A DNA stretch of 41,230 bases from Phoronis australis (taxonomy: Eukaryota; Phoronida; Phoronidae), in the NCBI GenBank assembly GCA_002633005.1, contig NMRA01000382.1, forward strand, positions 393,026 through 434,255, read 5' to 3'. The position numbers and the translations under genes are program-made. A model generated the notes under the pieces. That model was given only the letters and a program-made list of their open reading frames with translations, was not told the origin of the DNA and did no database searches. Position 1 is the stretch's first letter; every line of letters begins with the position of its first letter. Below are positions 35,934 through 41,230 of the stretch, in pieces.

Positions 35934-38900
35934 CAGACATTAATTTTACTTTAGCACAGCCCTAGACCTAGGCTACCGGAGCTAACTGTTTGCCAAGGAC
36001 GAGATGAGTGTGTACCTGAGTTATGAACCTGAATTTTTTTATCAAAATATTTTGTGACAAGATTAGAAAAGCTATCGAGTCGATCTAGTCAGAGACTATA
36101 GTGCATGTGTTGTCTGTAATCTATGACCTACTTTACTTCAGGAGTCCCACCAGTTGTGACCTACTTTTCATTGAGCGAAATTTAGCAGACGACAGAATAA
36201 AAATATCGGTGAATCTTCACTGATTTTATTCGAAAGATCATGAAATCTATGGAATCGTACAGATAACTGGACTTTAAGGTACACACCCAGCTTTACATGA
36301 ACATATCGTATCAGTGGCCTTGTCATTTGTCAGGTGAAGGTAGCCCCGAGGCCGAGGGGTTCTTCGGATTTTCTCTGGCTCCTCGAGCACTTATTTTTTG
36401 ATCGTCACCTTTACAAATTCCCATATCATGAACGTACGATTCACTGTTGAAAAGCATCGCCTCTTGTTTCTGTCGACGAGTTTTCAAATAGTGCAAAAAC
36501 ACTCATCGATTGCACCAGGAACGTCGTTTAGCGACAGTGTATTTGCCTCTGACATCTCGTTCGAATGTCGGGTATCACGTGACTTTTCGCATAGGGGCGA
36601 AGCTTGCGATAGGTCAATTGCGCAAAAACCTGATAATTTATGTCACTGTGTACTCACCACCACACCAAATACGATAGTGAATTATTAAGTCTGTGCAAAG
36701 AAACTGCATCAGCCTTATAGGCTTGGAACGCAAAAAAACAGGATAAATTGTATTATTGAAAGTGGTTCCCCAGCAATAAAACAAAAATCAACCTCATCAC
36801 CCGGATATTTGAGGTTTGTTTGTAAAAATTTGAATTTCTGTTCATGTCAAAGCATTTTTCTTTAGTTTCAAATTACATAAAAACGATTTGTCAACTGACC
36901 GCCACATAATTGATTTTCACCCACAAGACAAGCATTTGGTGCGGCTAGACACTGAGGTAGAATATTTCCCTGATATGGAATATGAGACCTTTGATCTATT
37001 GCTGAACTCCTTGACATGGCTCATATAGCCCTGTCAAACTCAGATTCGAATTGCAATTACACATGGTGACCTGCTGTTAATAACCATCTTGTCAGTCAGC
37101 TGTTGGTCAAATGACTGCGAACACATGCGCGCTCCTATCTTAAGTGGTAAGGAAAATTGATAATCTGTGGTGACGATTGTGACAGAGCTTTTTCTTCGCA
37201 CGTATTTCAAAAATCGTGAGTGTTGATGTTTTTTCCTGGAAATTTCCTCACAGGGGAAAGTGAATAACATTGCAATAGACGTTGCAATATGGTATAATAG
37301 TCAGGAATTGTTTAAAGGAAGTTTTTAACAAGCATCGCGTCCCATGTCTCTTTAACGTTTAATCATAACATCCGTACAGTGTCACAGAGTTTGTAGGGCA
37401 CACATTTTATCCAGGCACATTTAAGAACCGTTAGTTACCAACACGACGACATTTAAGAGAGATATCACCGAAAACGTTTTCTCACTTGTTTGAATAAAAC
37501 ATTGGTGACAAAGATTCTTTAATTTTACCAAAATCCCAACTTAGGACTTTTGAAACAAATGTCCTTACCTTGACGCACAATACTCTTCACGTTTTTTGAA
37601 ATGTCCGAACATTGCAACTAATATTCAACAGCGTGCAGCATGTTTAAATGAATATTGGATAACATAACATTGTGATTCGTATTAAAGAGGCATGGAAGGC
37701 GAAAGATCGTTAACAATATCTGATAAACAATTCTTGGCGAAAGTACCATGTCACAACGTCTGTTACAGAGTTATTCTTTTTCCCCTTGGAAGGAATTTCT
37801 AGAAAGTCACATAACTCAAGATTATTGAAATAGGCACGAAGGAAGAACTATGTATTCACCACGGACTTTGTAGTCTGTCTCCCTCTCATTTATGATAAGC
37901 GCTCCTGCTCTCAGTCATTCAACAAACAGCTAACTGACAGGGTGGATATTAACTGCAAGTTATCATGTGTGATTGTACATGTACTTTGAATCTGGAGTCG
38001 ACAGCACTACAATGATGCAATACATTGAAGAAAGAGATCATTCAAAAATCATTCGAGTGCACTTAAGACTATATTTGAATACTATACGATACTTTTATGA
38101 CTAATTTTGCATTGATAAGATTTAAATCAACTACCTCTTAATCAGACTGGCTGCTGATTTAAGTGGTCAATGTTTTGTTTCATCAAAAGTAAAAGGTCCC
38201 ATTTTTCATATAAAGGAAATGTGTTTCGTCTACGTCTTATCATACCAAATCAGGAAACAGGCTTTGCCTTGTGAGCAAAAAATCGACAAAGTGGCGAGAA
38301 GTTGACACATCGTTTTTTGAAACTTAAAACTAAAAGAAAAATGCTTCGACATAAAAAGATATTCAAAAGCTTTACGATCAAACCGTGAAAATAACTGGTA
38401 AACATGTCAATTTCTGTTTCAGTTACTAAAGACTACTTTGCATAATGACATCATTATTTTGTTTTTCAGGACTCTTTAATTATGCTTCTAGGGTGTTCAC
38501 CATAATTGTCTCAAAATGCTACTGTTGATGGTAAATGATGTTTTACTTCAAAGCGGAAAGTTTCATAGGAGGCCAGGGTAGGTGGCGGACCAGGGGAACA
38601 GTGTTTGAAGAAGTTACTGTCCATTGAATTGTACCTTTCTATATCATTGTGATATCAAGTGAGTATCTTTGGAAAAGTCGACAAATTAATCCAGAATTGA
38701 AGTCTGCTTTTGTCTTTGCCCAACTGTTGCCTCACAATTCTTACTTTGTTCGACATTTTTTAACAAAATACTATCTTACTTCCCATTTTCTTTCATTCGA
38801 AGCAGCCTGGAAGTCTCAATTCATCACTTGTTCGGTATAAACATCAGAATGGTATTTGCGATGGAACGTAGCATAGCCAAGAGATTGTTTGAGTTACGCA

Positions 38901-40500
38901 ACTCCTGTCTGGACCATGGTGTTGTGTCTAATTCAATTACACAAAGTAAACATCTGGGATATAAAGTTTCTCCACAAAAAAGTAAAAAAGCTGAACGCAT
39001 TGTGCTAATCCCGTGACTTTCACTCTTCGAATTAACCTAACTGCTCTCATAGTTGGGAAAATTTTCATTTCAAGTTGCCATAACGTATTCCCAATAGAGG
39101 AATGCAAAAAAACTTGGTCGCGTCTGTGATTTAACAGTGGACAGCCACAACAAAATTGTACATCTGAGACGCATATTAACTGTCTCCCGATGAGGGATAG
39201 GGCTCAAAATCTGAATTGCTGACACCAGCCAATGCTGATCGTTCCCGAACGTAGTGAGCAAAACTCGGGTCACTCGTCTTAGGAGAAAACTTGGCACGGG
39301 TTTCATACACTACCACTAGGTGATGATGATACTTCGTCTATTTGATTTCAATCCACTTTGCCTCTTTCTTTTGATATTAATGTAATCACGAATTTTGCTT
39401 GTAAGAATGCCTGTGACACTATTTTTATCAATAATTACAAACTGTTCATGAACTCTGAATTTCCACATTTTATTATTTTTTACGTTATCAAGAGCCGGGT
39501 AAAGATAGGAAGAGCCACACGTCACATCAGTGGCCAATCCGCATTCCTCCGTGTTACAAGACGTAAGTTAATAATCGCCAAATACTGCGGCAAGTAGATA
39601 TTGCTGTAGTCTGTTCTTCTTGGTTTCTCCGGCGTGTTTAAATTGCAAAACTTTAAAATCATTGACTAGCGTGTCCCTGTTAAACTATATTTTTTGAAAA
39701 CTTTAGTTAAGGGATTAGCATTTACCATGAGATGCAGTTTGAGGTTAATGCCCAGGAAGTTTTATTGGTGTAATTGACTTCATATGCAATGGTTAATTGT
39801 CATATAAATTTGAATGATTAGTCTCAAGTAGACTAATCATATGTAGTATAGGTGGAGAAATTTCACCTGGTATCATTTCCGTTGTACCATGTGCGGTGTA
39901 TGTTCCCTGGAACCGCATATATTATCCTGGACAACTATTAATACGTTGGAAAAATCAAATTTATTGTCATTTATATAGCAGTTATTCCAGAACATAAATA
40001 CTGTAGAAGTGCTAGGCTTCATGGCTGAGATATCTTTGATATTTTATGGATTGATATGTGTTGTCTTATGTACATTAAACATGGAATTTTTTCTAACAAT
40101 TTAAGCGTTATGAAGATGTTCCAAGGGGCCTTGTGCGCATGCGTATTAGTGCCTAGTATTTGATGCCAAGTGGCACATTTCGCGATCTACGCTTTGCCAT
40201 AAATGTCGCCGATTGATCGAGGAAAATCTGGAGGTCTTTATGGTTGTTTATCGGTTTCGATGTCAATAAATGTAACTAGTGAACGTGTGTCTGTCTCAGA
40301 TAAAATGTTTGAGTTAAATTTCTCTCAGATTTGACATGCTTGGAGTTATTCCGGAAGTGCCCGGCAGGCGGCCATATTGGATGTCAGTTGTATACATTTC
40401 TCTTTATTTAGTTCATAGTTGAGGGTTAATGAAAGGTGCCTGTGGTTAAGCATTGTTGTCCAGCGACCAAGTGTAAGCTCAATTTGTGTAGTTTGATGTT
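35934..40500. other. Gene-free region
   Basis: Scattered frames of 60-96 codons (for example plus 36398-36688, minus 37040-37270, plus 39358-39597) lack domains, conserved patterns or splice context. A perfect hairpin is at 39814-39840. An ETS-like CCGGAAGTG followed by GGCGGCCATATTGG lies at 40351-40380. Confidence 0.5.
39814..39840. repeat. Perfect short hairpin
   Basis: ATGATTAGTCT and AGACTAATCAT separated by a 5-base loop, an 11 bp perfect stem. It resembles neither a terminator of known type nor a microRNA precursor (too short). Confidence 0.7.
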
Positions 40501-41065
40501 CAATGCATGTATCAGTGATTGATGCCTGTTGTGCGTTTTCTGATAATACAGTATTCTCTTTCTCACGTTCTCAAAATGGCGGGTTCACATTGACGTGTGC
40601 GACAGTCCAAGTAATGGAAATACCAGATAGCCCATCACGCAAAAAGCACCACTTTTCAATGCAGTTGTCCTTACACAAGCTCCGCCCACGAAATCATGCG
40701 ATCAGAATCACTTGTAAACAAACTCACGTGTATTTTTAATCAGTGTCAAAGATATTAATCATAGCACATCGTTACTTATATGTGGGACTGGTTTTTAATT
40801 AAGTTTCTATTTGTGTTTCATGACTATTTTTACTTTTCTTAGTAATACAGTCCATGCATCTGGTTAAAGAAAGGACACGCAATGCTGGTCACGTGCCATC
40901 CAGATGAATGCAATTCACGCCTCACACGCGTTCCACAACTGAAAAAAACACTGTAATGTGTGTAAGATACTTCACGTTTGTTTTCTCCGGGTGGCTCATG
41001 GTCACGTGTATATTCAAGGCTGAACAGACTGAATGTAATTTGCATATGACCTGACCCTCATTTCA

Positions 41066-41217
41066 GTATAAGTGTTGTGCGCTGACTCGATTTACTGACA
41101 TTGTGGCAGTGCATATTTGGCGTCAGTGAGGAGAGCCAGGGAGCGGCAGTATTGAGAAATGAAACAGAGAAGAACTGTGAAAATGTCAATGAGAAATGTT
41201 TCACGTCTCTCAATAAA
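41066..41217 (+). promoter_or_regulatory. TATA box and polyadenylation signal at window edge (LTR-like)
   Basis: TATAAG at 41066 is followed about 150 bp later by AATAAA at 41212-41217. A promoter and polyadenylation signal this close together on one strand is the arrangement of an LTR R region. The window stops 13 bp later, so no partner LTR or primer-binding site can be seen. It could equally be the promoter of a neighbouring gene. Confidence 0.3.
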
Positions 41218-41230
41218 GCACTTTTAAAAG

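Noticed and set aside
36398-36688. 96-codon plus-strand frame
   Set aside because: No recognisable motif, no repeat partner and no exon context; length is within chance for 41 kb.

Overview
The window is animal nuclear DNA. It has coding exons bounded by GT/AG introns of 0.35 to 9 kb, cut-and-paste DNA transposons of animal type (THAP-domain, TTAA-flanked elements and hAT-like miniature elements), many short ACATGTA palindromes, and two single ambiguous bases (near 28423 and 33742) typical of a draft assembly. The style suggests a marine invertebrate (mollusc, other lophotrochozoan, amphioxus or similar). The species cannot be fixed from the sequence, and nothing bacterial is present.

One host gene dominates, on the + strand from about 4515 to 32637. 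A TATA box at 4515 precedes a short exon coding a signal peptide (4558-4628). Eight domain exons follow: 9095-9397, 11074-11397, 12246-12563, 12913-13230, 16503-16838, 20039-20359, 22771-23103 and the terminal 32256-32637. All seven internal domain exons are multiples of three and every intron is phase 2, so the joined reading frame is open for about 901 residues. Each exon encodes one domain of about 100 to 112 residues with eight core cysteines, ending in Cys-Cys. I do not recognise the family. It looks like a secreted or extracellular disulfide-rich tandem-domain protein that grew by exon duplication, including duplication of a two-exon B-A module.

The remaining DNA is largely mobile-element debris. 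A 1.69 kb TTAA-flanked element in intron 1 (6839-8539) has 158 bp terminal inverted repeats and two convergent ORFs: a THAP-domain transposase fragment on the minus strand and, on the plus strand, a small protein with the cysteine signature of the cytoplasmic zinc-binding tail of P2X7 receptors. Related 1.68 kb TTAA/THAP elements lie at 420-2114 and, inverted, at 25572-27255, with a broken copy at 29281-30698. hAT-like miniature elements with 5 bp target duplications sit at 14050, 17501 and 35602. A 489 bp inverted-repeat element at 30699 carries a tRNA-like polymerase III box. Intron 8 also holds seven copies of a unit of about 140 bp.

Layout: 1-4500 upstream flank (TTAA/THAP copy 1, palindromic element at 3495); 4515-32637 the gene with transposon-filled introns; 32638-41230 gene-free flank with a LINE-like tail, a hAT-like element and, at the right edge, a TATA box and polyadenylation signal that could belong to an LTR or a neighbouring gene.
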